From: Acidimicrobiales bacterium
Lineage (GTDB): Bacteria > Actinomycetota > Acidimicrobiia > Acidimicrobiales > Poriferisodaliceae
Direction: 5' to 3'
NCBI GenBank assembly: GCA_020631315.1
Contig: JAHDHM010000047.1
Coordinates: 1,723 to 14,775, forward strand
Length of the DNA stretch: 13,053 nt
This document shows positions 1 to 7,058 of the stretch, one piece after another (positions within the stretch are counted from its first letter, which is position 1; each line of letters begins with the position of its first letter). Below the pieces are notes generated by a model. It was not told the DNA's origin and made no database searches. It saw only the letters and a program-made list of their open reading frames with translations. Made by a program: the position numbers and the translations under genes.

Positions 1-530
1 ACCGTCGCATCAACAAGGTGCGCGACTCCAAGCAGCTCTCGCGAGCCGCGCGAGAGCGACTCCACGACCGGATCGTGGACTGGGTCGACGCCTGGTCGAT
101 CGGACAGGCGTCACCGGCCGAGTGCGACGAGCTGGGCATGTCCGAGGCGCAACGTCTCGCTGCGCGTCGTGCACTCGACGGCCTCGGCTGTCGGGTCGAT
201 CACGTCCTGGTCGACGGTCCGTGGAACTTCGTGCCCGACCACCAGACCACGTGCATCGTGAAGGGTGACTCCATCTCGCTGTCCATCGCCGCCGCCTCGG
301 TGCTCGCGAAGGTGACTCGAGACCGCCAGATGGTGGCTGAGGCCGAGCACTTCCCGGCGTTCGGTTTCGACTCCAACGCCGGCTATCCGGCCCCCGAGCA
401 CGTGGCCGCCCTGTCGGCCTACGGCCCGACGACGGTCCACCGGCGCAGTTGGGTCTTCATGGACTCGCTGCCCTGGACGGCCGTTCGTCGCTACGACCGC
501 GAGGCACACCGCCAGCCCGCGCTGTTCTGA
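1..530 (+). CDS. rnhB: Ribonuclease HII, 3' part (5' end outside window)
   Basis: RNase HII cleaves the RNA strand of RNA/DNA hybrids and nicks at single ribonucleotides misincorporated in DNA. The reading frame is already open at base 3 (…RRINKVRDSKQLS), so the start and the first catalytic Asp-Glu pair lie upstream of the window. Visible family blocks, in order, are VRDSKQLS, the third acidic site in HVLVDGPWNF, KGDSISLSIAAASVLAKVTRDRQM, NAGYPAPEH and the C-terminal GPTTVHRRSW. The protein ends ALF at a TGA that is itself part of a tandem repeat. A GTG at base 18 is internal to a conserved block and is not the start. The identification is secure; only the missing N-terminus limits it. Confidence 0.95.
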   Translation, partial: RRINKVRDSKQLSRAARERLHDRIVDWVDAWSIGQASPAECDELGMSEAQRLAARRALDGLGCRVDHVLVDGPWNFVPDHQTTCIVKGDSISLSIAAASVLAKVTRDRQMVAEAEHFPAFGFDSNAGYPAPEHVAALSAYGPTTVHRRSWVFMDSLPWTAVRRYDREAHRQPALF

Positions 531-596
531 GCAGCTTGCGCTGTTCTGACGCAGCTTGCGCTGTTCTGACGCAGCTTGCGCTGTTCTGACGCAGCC
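513..596 (+). repeat. 20-bp tandem repeat seeded by the 3' end of rnhB
   Basis: Three exact head-to-tail copies of GCAGCTTGCGCTGTTCTGAC occupy 531-550, 551-570 and 571-590, followed by a six-base partial copy (591-596). The last 18 bases of rnhB (513-530, including its TGA) are a further copy with two mismatches (CC for TT). The array therefore looks like expansion of the gene's own 3' end. Each unit can fold a small hairpin (GCAGC-TTGC-GCTGT, for example 531-544). The unit is not a multiple of three and lies after the stop, so the RnhB protein is unaffected. It does not look like CRISPR, because there are no spacers. Confidence 0.93.
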
Positions 597-652
597 GGTC
601 GGGGTCACGACACGTGCGATGACCTGTCAGGCTGGGGACTCACCGCAGCCGC

Positions 653-659
653 AGGAGGG
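653..659 (+). promoter_or_regulatory. Ribosome binding site of ppk2
   Basis: AGGAGGG lies just before ATG 663. It is the clearest Shine-Dalgarno sequence in the window and selects ATG 663 over in-frame upstream codons (for example the one at 576, inside the tandem repeat). The gap to the ATG is short, about 3-4 nt. Confidence 0.75.
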
Positions 660-662
660 TCC

Positions 663-1478
663 ATGGGCACCAAGTTCGATCGCTACCGCGTCGACGAAGG
701 GGACGAGGTCGACCTCGCGACACTGCCCACCAGAGACGATGCCGCCTTCGACGGTGACAAGGACGAGGCGAACGCCCGCCTGGACGAGCTGCGTGACGAG
801 ATCGCCGTCCTGCAGGACAAGCTGTTCGCCGAGGACCGCCAACGATTGCTGGTGGTGCTCCAGGCGATGGACACCGCGGGCAAGGACAGCACCATTCGCG
901 ACGTGTTCAAGGAGACCAGCCCGAACGGCGTGCACACCGCGGCCTTCGGGCGTCCGAGCACCGAGGAACTGGCGCACGACTACCTCTGGCGGGTGCACGC
1001 TCACGCCCCTGCCCGTGGGCAGATCCAGCTGTTCAACCGCAGCCACTACGAAGACGTCCTCGTGGTCCGGGTGAACGAGCTCGTGCCGGAGAAGGTCTGG
1101 AGGCGTCGCTACGGCCACATCCGCGACTGGGAACAGATGCTCGCCGACGAGGGCACCCGCATCCTCAAGTTCTTCCTCCACATCAGCCACGACGAACAGC
1201 GCGAGCGTCTCCAGGAACGGCTCGACATCCCGGAGAAGAACTGGAAGTTCGAGTCGGGCGACCTCGCCGTGCGAGAGCGCTGGGACGACTACATGGCCGC
1301 CTACGAAGACGCCATCGAGAAGACCTCGACGAAGGACGCGCCCTGGTTCGTGATCCCGTCGGACCGCCGCTGGTATCGCAAGTTGGCGGTCGCCGAGATC
1401 GTCAAAGCCACCCTCGAGGACATGGACCCGTCCTACCCGCCGCCCGAGGACGGTCTCGACGGCCTCGTGGTCGTGTGA
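663..1478 (+). CDS. ppk2: Polyphosphate kinase 2 family (class III-like polyP:nucleotide phosphotransferase)
   Basis: The product is a 271-residue cytosolic protein that transfers phosphate from polyphosphate to nucleotides. Family blocks include the Walker A-like loop AMDTAGKDST (68-77, with D70 and K74), FGRPSTEELAHDYLWRVH (95-112), the Walker B-like FNRSHYEDVL (124-133, D131) and ILKFFLHIS (167-175). From memory it resembles the Meiothermus ruber PPK2, a class III enzyme that phosphorylates both AMP and ADP, over nearly its full length, including the N-terminal YRV and the C-terminal WYVIP-like block (WFVIP, 228-232). Subclass and substrate preference are inferred. ATG 663 has a good ribosome binding site and matches the family's usual start. 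It follows rnhB by about 130 bases and is followed closely by a broken methyltransferase gene. Confidence 0.93.
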   Translation: MGTKFDRYRVDEGDEVDLATLPTRDDAAFDGDKDEANARLDELRDEIAVLQDKLFAEDRQRLLVVLQAMDTAGKDSTIRDVFKETSPNGVHTAAFGRPSTEELAHDYLWRVHAHAPARGQIQLFNRSHYEDVLVVRVNELVPEKVWRRRYGHIRDWEQMLADEGTRILKFFLHISHDEQRERLQERLDIPEKNWKFESGDLAVRERWDDYMAAYEDAIEKTSTKDAPWFVIPSDRRWYRKLAVAEIVKATLEDMDPSYPPPEDGLDGLVVV

Positions 1479-1488
1479 GTGCGGTCGT

Positions 1489-2345
1489 ATGAGTGAGCCA
1501 TCGATGCCCGGATCGCCGTTCAGCGGCGACAACGCAGCACAGGTCGAGTACTGGAACGATCGGGGAGAGGCGGCGTGGGTGCCGTTGCAGGATCGTCTGG
1601 ACGCCATGCTGCGGCCCTTCGGTGTCGCAGCGCTCGACGCGGTCGGCGTCGAACGAGGTCACCGTGTGCTCGACGTCGGCTGTGGGTGTGGTGACACGAC
1701 GCTCGAGGTCGGTGAACGAGTCGGCCCGGACGGGCACGTCGTCGGCCTCGATGTCTCGGCGCCGATGCTCGAACGGGCACGGCGGCGAACGGAGCGGCAA
1801 CGACACGTGCGGCTGGTGGAGGCCGACGCCCAGAGCGTGGACATCGGCCGCCGTCGACCGTGTCGTGTCCCGGAGTGATGTTCTTCGCCGACCCGGCTGC
1901 GGCGTTCGCCAACCTGCGCACCGCTTGCCGGCGCGGCGGCCGGCTGGGTTTCGTGTGCTGGCAACCGCCCAAGGCAAATCCGTGGTTCTCGTTCGCGGGC
2001 CGAGCCGTCGCCGAGCTGCTCGAGCTCGAGCGAGGCGACCCCGACGCTCCGGGACCGTTCTCGCTGCACGATCATCGACGGATCGCCCAGCTCCTGTTCG
2101 GTTCGGGGTGGCGTGACGTCGAGATCTCGTCGCTCGAGCAGGCCGTCGACTACGGCGGTGGCGGCTCGGTGGACGAACTCGTCCAGTTCGCGATCGACCT
2201 CGGCCCGATCGGTCGGGCGCTGGCGGAGAACCCGGAACTCGAGACCCCGATCCGTCACCGGCTCGCCGAAGCGATCGGTGAACGTTGGTCCGACGGACAC
2301 GTTCGTCTCGACGCTGCGGTCTGGGTGGTGACGGCGTCGAGCTGA
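1489..2345 (+). pseudogene. Class I SAM-dependent methyltransferase, disrupted by two frameshifts
   Basis: The 5' part (1489 to a TGA at 1876-1878) encodes a typical UbiE-like start: NAAQVEYWNDRGEAAW, then the SAM-binding motif VLDVGCGCGDTTLEV, the acidic loop GLDVSAPMLERAR and motif LVEADAQ. After DIG (about 1848) the family sequence continues in the next frame as AAVDRVVSR (about 1847-1873). It then shifts again to a third frame giving GVMFFADPAAAFANLRTACRRGGRLGFVCWQP through to the TGA at 2343-2345. Joined, the three segments make one complete protein of about 285 residues. Substrate unknown. ATG 1489 starts 11 nt after ppk2 and no clear ribosome binding site is visible. Either it is a recent pseudogene or the sequence has two local errors; the rest of the coding sequence is undecayed. 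Confidence 0.8.
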
Positions 2346-2347
2346 GG

Positions 2348-2353
2348 TACGAT
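2348..2353 (+). promoter_or_regulatory. Candidate -10 element for a leaderless Nfu_N-like mRNA
   Basis: TACGAT lies 8 nt before ATG 2362, and no Shine-Dalgarno sequence is visible. In actinobacteria a TANNNT hexamer at this distance puts the transcription start at or next to the start codon. No clear -35 is visible. Confidence 0.5.
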
Positions 2354-2361
2354 CCTCCGCC

Positions 2362-2655
2362 ATGGGTCAGCCCGTTCGAGTCGCCGTCAAGCCGTCCACC
2401 GCTCAGCTGGACACCATCCGCTACGAGACGAACCGTCCGTTGAGCGGCATGGGACATCGCAGCTACGAGTCCGCGGTCGACGCCACCAGCGAGCTCGATC
2501 CCGCTGACGTCCTGGCCGAACGCCTCTTCGACCGTGGCGGTGTGCGTCACGTGCACGTGAACGGCAACACCGTCACCGTCGAGTTCGCCCGTGGTGCCGA
2601 CACCGACGGCATCGCCGAGATCATCGAGGGTCTGTTCCTCCACTACGAGGGCTGA
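2362..2655 (+). CDS. Small protein resembling the Nfu/NifU N-terminal (Nfu_N) domain
   Basis: This is a 97-residue soluble protein. The region DPADVLAERLFDRGGVRHVHVNGNTVTVEF resembles the Nfu_N domain pattern (…PLAKRLFEIPGV..V….ITVTK), and the N-terminal part (KPSTAQLDTIRYETNRPLSGMGHRSY) fits that domain's 'numbers of residues retained' section. Full Nfu proteins carry Fe-S clusters on a C-terminal CxxC domain. That domain is absent here and the protein has no cysteine, so it cannot itself bind a cluster through Cys. Stand-alone Nfu_N proteins have no well-established role that I know. The gene has a leaderless-type -10 at 2348 and a perfect hairpin immediately after its stop, so it is probably a single-gene unit. 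Confidence 0.7.
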   Translation: MGQPVRVAVKPSTAQLDTIRYETNRPLSGMGHRSYESAVDATSELDPADVLAERLFDRGGVRHVHVNGNTVTVEFARGADTDGIAEIIEGLFLHYEG

Positions 2656-2656
2656 T

Positions 2657-2673
2657 CCCGATCTCCGATCGGG
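2657..2673 (+). terminator. Perfect hairpin after the Nfu_N-like gene
   Basis: CCCGATC-TCC-GATCGGG is a perfect 7-bp GC-rich stem with a 3-base loop, starting 2 nt after the TGA at 2653-2655 and lying before the LexA box of the imu operon. No T-tract follows, so it is a possible terminator of the type often assumed in high-GC actinobacteria, or a general boundary element. Confidence 0.4.
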
Positions 2674-2684
2674 CCTGGCGCGAT

Positions 2685-2698
2685 CGAACAGGTGTTCG
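2685..2698 (+). promoter_or_regulatory. LexA (SOS) box upstream of imuA'
   Basis: CGAACAGGTGTTCG is a perfect match to the Gram-positive/actinobacterial LexA operator (CGAAC-N4-GTTCG). It ends one base before the -10 hexamer of the imuA' promoter, so bound LexA would block RNA polymerase. It predicts DNA-damage induction of imuA'-imuB. Confidence 0.9.
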
Positions 2699-2699
2699 T

Positions 2700-2705
2700 T
2701 AGTGT
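2700..2705 (+). promoter_or_regulatory. -10 element of the imuA'-imuB operon (leaderless type)
   Basis: TAGTGT lies 6 nt before ATG 2712 and directly after the LexA box, consistent with a leaderless, SOS-controlled transcript. No convincing -35 hexamer is visible; the LexA box fills the spacer. Confidence 0.6.
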
Positions 2706-2711
2706 TCGGGG

Positions 2712-3722
2712 ATGGCCGTTGTCACCCCCGGATCGAACACCGCCACGGCGAACGCCGACTTCAGTGAGCTCGAGGCGCTGGCGGCATCGACCTCGCCGCT
2801 GACACTCGCCGCCGAACAGGTACTCCCCGTCGACGCGGCGGCATCGGCCTTGTTGCCGAACGGCCTGTTGCGTCGGGGGATGGCGATCACGATCGGCGGT
2901 CGTGCTCGGCGTTCGTTGGCCTTGGCACTCGTCGCCGAGGCGAGCGCGACCGGTTCGTGGGTGGCCCTCGTGGGTGTGCGGGGCATGGGTCTCGCCGCGG
3001 TGGAGGAGTACGGCCTGTCGCTCGAGCGTGTGGCCGTCATCGAGGACCCCGGCACCGAATGGGGAGCCGTCGTCGCGGCGTTGATCGGGTCGGTCGACAT
3101 CGTCATCACCTCGACCCCCGAACGTGTCTCGAGCCGCGACGGTCGTCGGTTGGCGGCCCGTCTGCGCGAGCGTGGCAGCGTCGTGATCGAGATGCGCTCA
3201 CGTGCCGATGCCGTCCTCCAAGGCGATGTCACGCTCCAGGCCGACACCGGTTCGTGGCAGGGGCTGCACCGAGGGCACGGCCGCCTGGAGCGCCGAAAGG
3301 TCGTCGTGCACACCGGTGGTCGTGGTGCCGCGGCACGTGGTGGTCGTGTCGAGATGTGGTTGCCGTCGTCGTCGGGTCGCGCCGAGGTGATCGAGGCCTC
3401 GAGCGGTGGTGTCTCCGACGGCGGTGTCGTCACCTACGACACGGTGGCCGACGTCGCCGATCTGACGGCACGACTCAAGGCTCGTGTCGAGGCACGTGCC
3501 GCATCCGGCGATCGTGACCACCCGGACGATGGTGGTCACGACCCCACACTGGCCACTGGTCGCCGCCGGAGTCGATGCGACACAGCCGGCGGCGGTGATC
3601 GTGGCGAACCGTGTCGTCGAGGTCACTCCGGCGGCCCGTCAGCACGGTGTCGACATCGGCATGCGCCGGAGGGAGTCGCAGGGGCGCTGTCCCTCGCTCG
3701 AGGTGATCGATCACGACCCTGA
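2712..3722 (+). CDS. imuA: ImuA' (RecA-like mutasome accessory protein)
   Basis: This is a RecA-fold partner of ImuB in damage-induced mutagenesis. The core GMAITIGGRARRSLALALVAEASATGSWVALVG (about 56-88) is the actinobacterial ImuA' signature. The Walker A position reads GGRARRSL (62-69) and lacks the GKT/S of an active ATP site, as expected for ImuA'. It continues with LGLAAVEEYG-like and RLAARLRERGSVVIEMR blocks. ATG 2712 is 6 nt downstream of the -10 hexamer and the LexA box. The frame stays open to the TGA at 3720-3722, 209 nt inside imuB. Residues up to about 267 look genuine; the last 69, within the overlap, are Arg/Gly-rich and look like an out-of-frame reading of imuB. A TGA in another frame at 3515-3517 overlaps the imuB GTG and may be where the ancestral gene ended. 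Confidence 0.88.
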   Translation: MAVVTPGSNTATANADFSELEALAASTSPLTLAAEQVLPVDAAASALLPNGLLRRGMAITIGGRARRSLALALVAEASATGSWVALVGVRGMGLAAVEEYGLSLERVAVIEDPGTEWGAVVAALIGSVDIVITSTPERVSSRDGRRLAARLRERGSVVIEMRSRADAVLQGDVTLQADTGSWQGLHRGHGRLERRKVVVHTGGRGAAARGGRVEMWLPSSSGRAEVIEASSGGVSDGGVVTYDTVADVADLTARLKARVEARAASGDRDHPDDGGHDPTLATGRRRSRCDTAGGGDRGEPCRRGHSGGPSARCRHRHAPEGVAGALSLARGDRSRP

Positions 3723-5136
3723 TCTCGATGCGCGCCGATTCGAGCCCGTGGTCGCCGCGCTGGAGACCTTCACCCCCAGGGTGGAACTGCTCGGTCCCGG
3801 GCGCTGTTCGTTCCCGACTCGCGGGCCGTCTCGCTACTTCGGCGGCGACGAGTCGCTGGCGACCTCGGTCGTGATGGCCGTCGACGCCGAGCTCGCACAC
3901 GTCCTCGGGCGTGACGACGTGCCTTTCGGCTACAGCGCCAGGGTCGGTGTCGCGGACGGGCTCTTCGGCGCGTCGTTGGCCGCGGAGTTGGCGGTGGCGG
4001 CTCGGACCGTCGAGCAACGCATCCAGGTCGTTCCCGTCGACGGCTCCGCTCGTTTCCTCGCTCCGGTGTCGGTCGCCGCATTGAAGGGATGGTCGGCGCC
4101 TCTGGCCGACGGCGAGCAGCTCGTCGACGTGTTGTGGCGGCTGGGCCTGACGACGCTCGGTTCCGTCGCCGCGACCCCCGAGGCAGATCTGTTGGCTCGG
4201 TTCGGCAACGACGGTGCTCGAGCGCACCGGCTGGCCGCCGGACTCGACGACCGACCTCCCGACACCCGTCCGGTGCCGCCCGAGTCGCATGTCGAGGCCG
4301 AGCTCGACCCGCCGGCTGCGCGAGTCGACGCAGCGAGCTTCGTCGCGAAGACCCTGGCCGACCAGCTCCATGCCCGGTTGTCGGCCGATGGTCTGGCGTG
4401 CACGCGCATCGTGGTCGAGGTGGTGACCGAATCGGGTGAGACGCGCTCTCGGGTCTGGCGGCACGAAGGCACACTGTCGGCAGTCGACGTCGCCGATCGT
4501 GTGCGCTGGCAGCTCGACGGCTGGTTGAGTTCCTCACGTCGGCCGACGTCGGCCATCTCGGTGTTGCGGCTCATCCCCGACGAGGTCGTCGCCGATTCCG
4601 GCCGACAGCTGGGGTTCTGGGGAGGGCAGCGAGCCGAGAGCGAGCGAGCGGTGAGGGCCCTGGCCAGGGTGCAGGGCATGCTCGGGCCGGACTCGGTCGG
4701 AGTTCCCGAACGTCGTGGCGGTCGTGGGGTGGGGGAGGTCATCGGTGTCGTCCCGCTGCCACTCGTCGATCTGTCCGACGAGGAGCGCTCCATCGATGCA
4801 CCAGCGGCCGCGGCGCCGTGGCCCGGGCGAGTGCCGGCGCCGTCCCCCACGGCGGTGTTCGACCGTGGCCGATCGGTGCAGTTGTTGGACGAGCGGGACC
4901 AGGCCGTGTCGGTGAGCGGTCGAGGCGAGGTGAGTGGTGCGCCGGCTGCGCTCGTCGACGGGGAGGGGCGCCATCGGATCGTCGGCTGGGCGGGTCCCTG
5001 GCTGCTCGACGAACGGTGGTGGGAGCCCGGGCAGCGGCGGAGGTCGGCGAGGTTCCAGATCGCCACCGACGACGGCGCAGCCCACCTGGTGTCCCTGTCG
5101 GGTGGGTGCTGGGTGATCGAGGCCAGCTACGACTGA
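3514..5136 (+). CDS. imuB: ImuB, inactive Y-family polymerase hub of the mutasome
   Basis: The product is a 540-residue Y-family-like protein that links the beta clamp, ImuA' and DnaE2 at damaged DNA. Conserved ImuB blocks are MVVTTPHWPLVAAG, VIVANRVVEVTPAARQHGVDIGMRRRESQGRCPSLEV, VELLGPGRCSFPTRGPSRYFGG and the little-finger region. The catalytic acidic residues of true Y polymerases are missing: TTPHW stands where a VDMDAF-type motif would be, and CSFPTRG where a DEAYLD-type motif would be. QLGFWG at about 365-370 corresponds to the clamp-binding motif QLPLWG known in Mycobacterium tuberculosis ImuB. I chose GTG 3514 because the family start follows directly; it forms GTGA with an out-of-frame stop. 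GTG 3484 and ATG 3529 are alternatives. It is co-transcribed with imuA' under the LexA box at 2685. Confidence 0.93.
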   Translation: MTTRTMVVTTPHWPLVAAGVDATQPAAVIVANRVVEVTPAARQHGVDIGMRRRESQGRCPSLEVIDHDPDLDARRFEPVVAALETFTPRVELLGPGRCSFPTRGPSRYFGGDESLATSVVMAVDAELAHVLGRDDVPFGYSARVGVADGLFGASLAAELAVAARTVEQRIQVVPVDGSARFLAPVSVAALKGWSAPLADGEQLVDVLWRLGLTTLGSVAATPEADLLARFGNDGARAHRLAAGLDDRPPDTRPVPPESHVEAELDPPAARVDAASFVAKTLADQLHARLSADGLACTRIVVEVVTESGETRSRVWRHEGTLSAVDVADRVRWQLDGWLSSSRRPTSAISVLRLIPDEVVADSGRQLGFWGGQRAESERAVRALARVQGMLGPDSVGVPERRGGRGVGEVIGVVPLPLVDLSDEERSIDAPAAAAPWPGRVPAPSPTAVFDRGRSVQLLDERDQAVSVSGRGEVSGAPAALVDGEGRHRIVGWAGPWLLDERWWEPGQRRRSARFQIATDDGAAHLVSLSGGCWVIEASYD

Positions 5137-5148
5137 CGTCGGGTCGCG

Positions 5149-5154
5149 TAGGGT
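5149..5154 (+). promoter_or_regulatory. Candidate -10 element for the HAD gene (leaderless type)
   Basis: TAGGGT lies 8 nt before GTG 5163, in the 26-bp gap after imuB. No ribosome binding site or clear -35 is visible. If real, the HAD-membrane pair has its own start separate from the SOS operon. Confidence 0.45.
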
Positions 5155-5162
5155 CGTTGCTC

Positions 5163-5825
5163 GTGGTTGCCGCAGTGATCTTCGACGTCGGTGGCGTGCT
5201 GGTCGAATCTCCGTTCGTCGCCGCGCTGCGATGGCAGCAGCAGATGGAGCTGCCGAACGAGACCCTTCGCGTGTTCTTCGAGGAGTACGCCAAGGTGCCC
5301 GAGCCGGGCGAGGAACCCCCGGCATGGCACCGCGTCGAGATGGGGACACTGAGCGTGCAGTCGTTCCTCGACGACGTGCGCCCGAAGATCCGCGGGCTGG
5401 TCCCTGACGACCACGTCGTCTTCTCGGTCTCGGCTGCCGATTTCAACGTGTTCGAGAACGCCGGCGCCCACTGGGAGATGATCCACGCGGTGCGTCGCTG
5501 CCGCGAGCGAGGGCTCGCCACGGCGATCCTCACGAACAACGTGAAGGAGTGGGGTGCGTGGCGGGACGTCGTGTCGCTGGCCGACTTCGACGTCGTCGTC
5601 GACTCCTGTGAGGTCGGCATGCGCAAGCCCGACCCTGCGATCTGGCAACACACCCTCGATCGCCTCGGCGTGGCGCCGGAACAAGCTGCGTTCCTCGACG
5701 ACCATCCGGCGAACGTCGCAGCCGCCGACCAGATGGGCATGACCGGGATCGTGGTGACCGCCGACATCGCTGCCGCTGTCGCCGAGGTCGACGGACTGGG
5801 GTTCGGCGGCGAGGCGTCCACGTGA
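5163..5825 (+). CDS. HAD-superfamily hydrolase, ACAD10/epoxide-hydrolase-N-like subfamily
   Basis: This is a 220-residue cytosolic HAD fold. Motif I is FDVGGVLVESPF (7-18): the nucleophile D8 is present but the usual second Asp (DxD) is Gly, as in the FDxGGVL subfamily that includes the N-terminal domains of soluble epoxide hydrolase-like and ACAD10 proteins. Motif II is LTNN (T124), motif III MRKPDP (K155) and motif IV FLDD (D179, D180). The region between motifs I and II is the alpha-helical cap. Loss of the acid/base Asp suggests weak phosphatase activity or a different substrate, which is inference. GTG 5163 is chosen because the HAD strand starts at once and the frame upstream lies inside imuB. 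Its TGA overlaps the next gene's GTG (GTGA), so the two are translationally coupled. Confidence 0.85.
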   Translation: MVAAVIFDVGGVLVESPFVAALRWQQQMELPNETLRVFFEEYAKVPEPGEEPPAWHRVEMGTLSVQSFLDDVRPKIRGLVPDDHVVFSVSAADFNVFENAGAHWEMIHAVRRCRERGLATAILTNNVKEWGAWRDVVSLADFDVVVDSCEVGMRKPDPAIWQHTLDRLGVAPEQAAFLDDHPANVAAADQMGMTGIVVTADIAAAVAEVDGLGFGGEAST

Positions 5826-6979
5826 CGCCACTCGCAAGCGACACCGTCACCGCGACGGAGCGGTGGTTCCTGCGTCGAGGCATCCCCCACTTCATCGACC
5901 GCTACAACGCCCGCGAGGACGTCTTCACTCGTGCGCTGCCGTTGATGTCCGTGGTCTTCGTGCTGGAGGTGCTCGTCGCCACCGACCTCGACTGGGTGTG
6001 GTGGCAGAACGTCGCCGCGCTGGTCGCCGGCGCAGTGCTGCTCGCAGGGACCTATGCCGGCGTCAACGTCCTGCGCGGTCGGCCTCGGTGGAGTCGGCCG
6101 GTGGACATCGGTGAACCAGAACTCGCAGCCTTCCTGATCCTGCCTGCGCTGTTGCCGCTCGTGATCGGCGGCCGGTGGAGGGGAGCGCTGCTCACGATCG
6201 GCTTCAACCTGCTGGTGCTGGTCGTGCTGTACGTCGTGCTCTCGTACGGCCTGATCCCGATGTTTCGTTGGGCGGTCACCCACATGTACGAGGAGGTCGG
6301 TGGGATCCTTCGGCTGATGGGGCGATCTCTGCCCTTGGTGCTCATCTTCTCGATGTTCATCTTCCTCAACGCCGAGATGTGGCAGGTGGCGGCCGACTTC
6401 ACGCCTGCGTACTTCGGTGTCTCGGTCGGCGTCTTGTTGCTGGTCGCCTCGACCTTCGTCCTGTTCCGCCTCCCCCGTGAAGTCGATGCGTTGCACCGTT
6501 TCGGGAGTTGGTTCGAGGTCTGTGGTCTGTTGGCCGACTCGCCGTTGACCGCCGATGATGCGGACGGGCTCGCCGAGCCGCCGACGCCACCGCAGCTGTC
6601 GCGGTCGGACTGGGTCAACGTCGGTCTGATCTGGTGGTTCTCGCAGCTGGTCCAGATCCTGCTCGTGGGCATCGTGATCACCGCGTTCTACGTCGGCTTC
6701 GGTGTCGTGACGGTCCGCGAGACGACCATCCTGCAGTGGACGACGGACACGGCGGTGTCGGGCTGGGGCCTGCCGGGGACCGATCTGGTGGTCACCTGGG
6801 AGCTGGTGACGGTGTCGGCGTTCATCGGCGCGTTCTCGGCGCTGCAGTTCGCGATCTCGGCGGTCACCGACGAGTCGTACCGCGAGGAGTTCCTGGTCGA
6901 CCTGGTGCACGACCTGCGGGAGTCGTTCGCCGTTCGAGCGCTGTACCTCGCTCGCCTCGGGGTCACCGAACGTCACTGA
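5822..6979 (+). CDS. Integral membrane protein, about eight helices, function unknown
   Basis: The product is 385 residues with a soluble, charged N-terminus (RWFLRRGIPHFIDRYNAREDVFTRALP), which resembles a recurrent actinobacterial membrane-protein start, though I cannot name the family. Hydrophobic segments lie at about 38-57, 60-80, 102-118, 121-148, 166-184, 190-213, 270-298 and 325-345. A hydrophilic loop at about 215-265 (EVDALHRFGSWFEVCGLL…EPPTPPQLSR) separates helices 6 and 7. The acidic C-terminal tail (EEFLVDLVHDLRESFAVRALYL) is probably cytosolic. No transporter or enzyme motif is evident. It starts at GTG 5822 with a four-base GTGA overlap with the HAD gene, so the two are likely made together. 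A hairpin follows its stop. Confidence 0.85.
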   Translation: MTPLASDTVTATERWFLRRGIPHFIDRYNAREDVFTRALPLMSVVFVLEVLVATDLDWVWWQNVAALVAGAVLLAGTYAGVNVLRGRPRWSRPVDIGEPELAAFLILPALLPLVIGGRWRGALLTIGFNLLVLVVLYVVLSYGLIPMFRWAVTHMYEEVGGILRLMGRSLPLVLIFSMFIFLNAEMWQVAADFTPAYFGVSVGVLLLVASTFVLFRLPREVDALHRFGSWFEVCGLLADSPLTADDADGLAEPPTPPQLSRSDWVNVGLIWWFSQLVQILLVGIVITAFYVGFGVVTVRETTILQWTTDTAVSGWGLPGTDLVVTWELVTVSAFIGAFSALQFAISAVTDESYREEFLVDLVHDLRESFAVRALYLARLGVTERH

Positions 6980-6996
6980 GCGTCGTCGATCGACGC
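6980..6996 (+). terminator. Hairpin directly after the membrane-protein gene
   Basis: GCGTCG-TCGAT-CGACGC is a perfect 6-bp GC-rich stem with a 5-base loop, beginning right after the TGA at 6977-6979. No T-tract follows, so this is a weak terminator call. Confidence 0.3.
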
Positions 6997-7058
6997 AGCC
7001 ACCTCACTCTGAGTGGACGTGGTGTGCTCTCTGTGGTTGACTGCCACGCGCTGTGGTG

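Noticed and set aside
513..596. CRISPR array
   Set aside because: Units are directly adjacent with no spacers, only 20 bp long, and derived from the rnhB end; no cas genes are present.
576..662. Longer N-terminus for PPK2 starting inside the tandem repeat
   Set aside because: ATG 663 has a strong ribosome binding site and matches the family start; the upstream residues come from repeat DNA.
1402..2643. Minus-strand open frame opposite the methyltransferase and Nfu_N-like genes
   Set aside because: Considered because the plus-strand gene is broken, but the translation is Arg-rich with no motif, whereas the plus strand shows clear methyltransferase motifs across three frames.
4739..6976. Very long antisense open frame on the minus strand opposite imuB/HAD/membrane protein
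   Set aside because: Its translation is Arg/Asp/His/Gln-rich low-complexity sequence with no recognisable domain, and it is fully opposite three convincing genes; such frames arise from high GC and codon-position bias.
7001..7058. Promoter for the GH26 gene (TTGACT at 7037-7042)
   Set aside because: No acceptable -10 hexamer lies 16-19 bp downstream, so I cannot support a promoter here; the CACTC-T-GAGTG palindrome nearby is too short to call.
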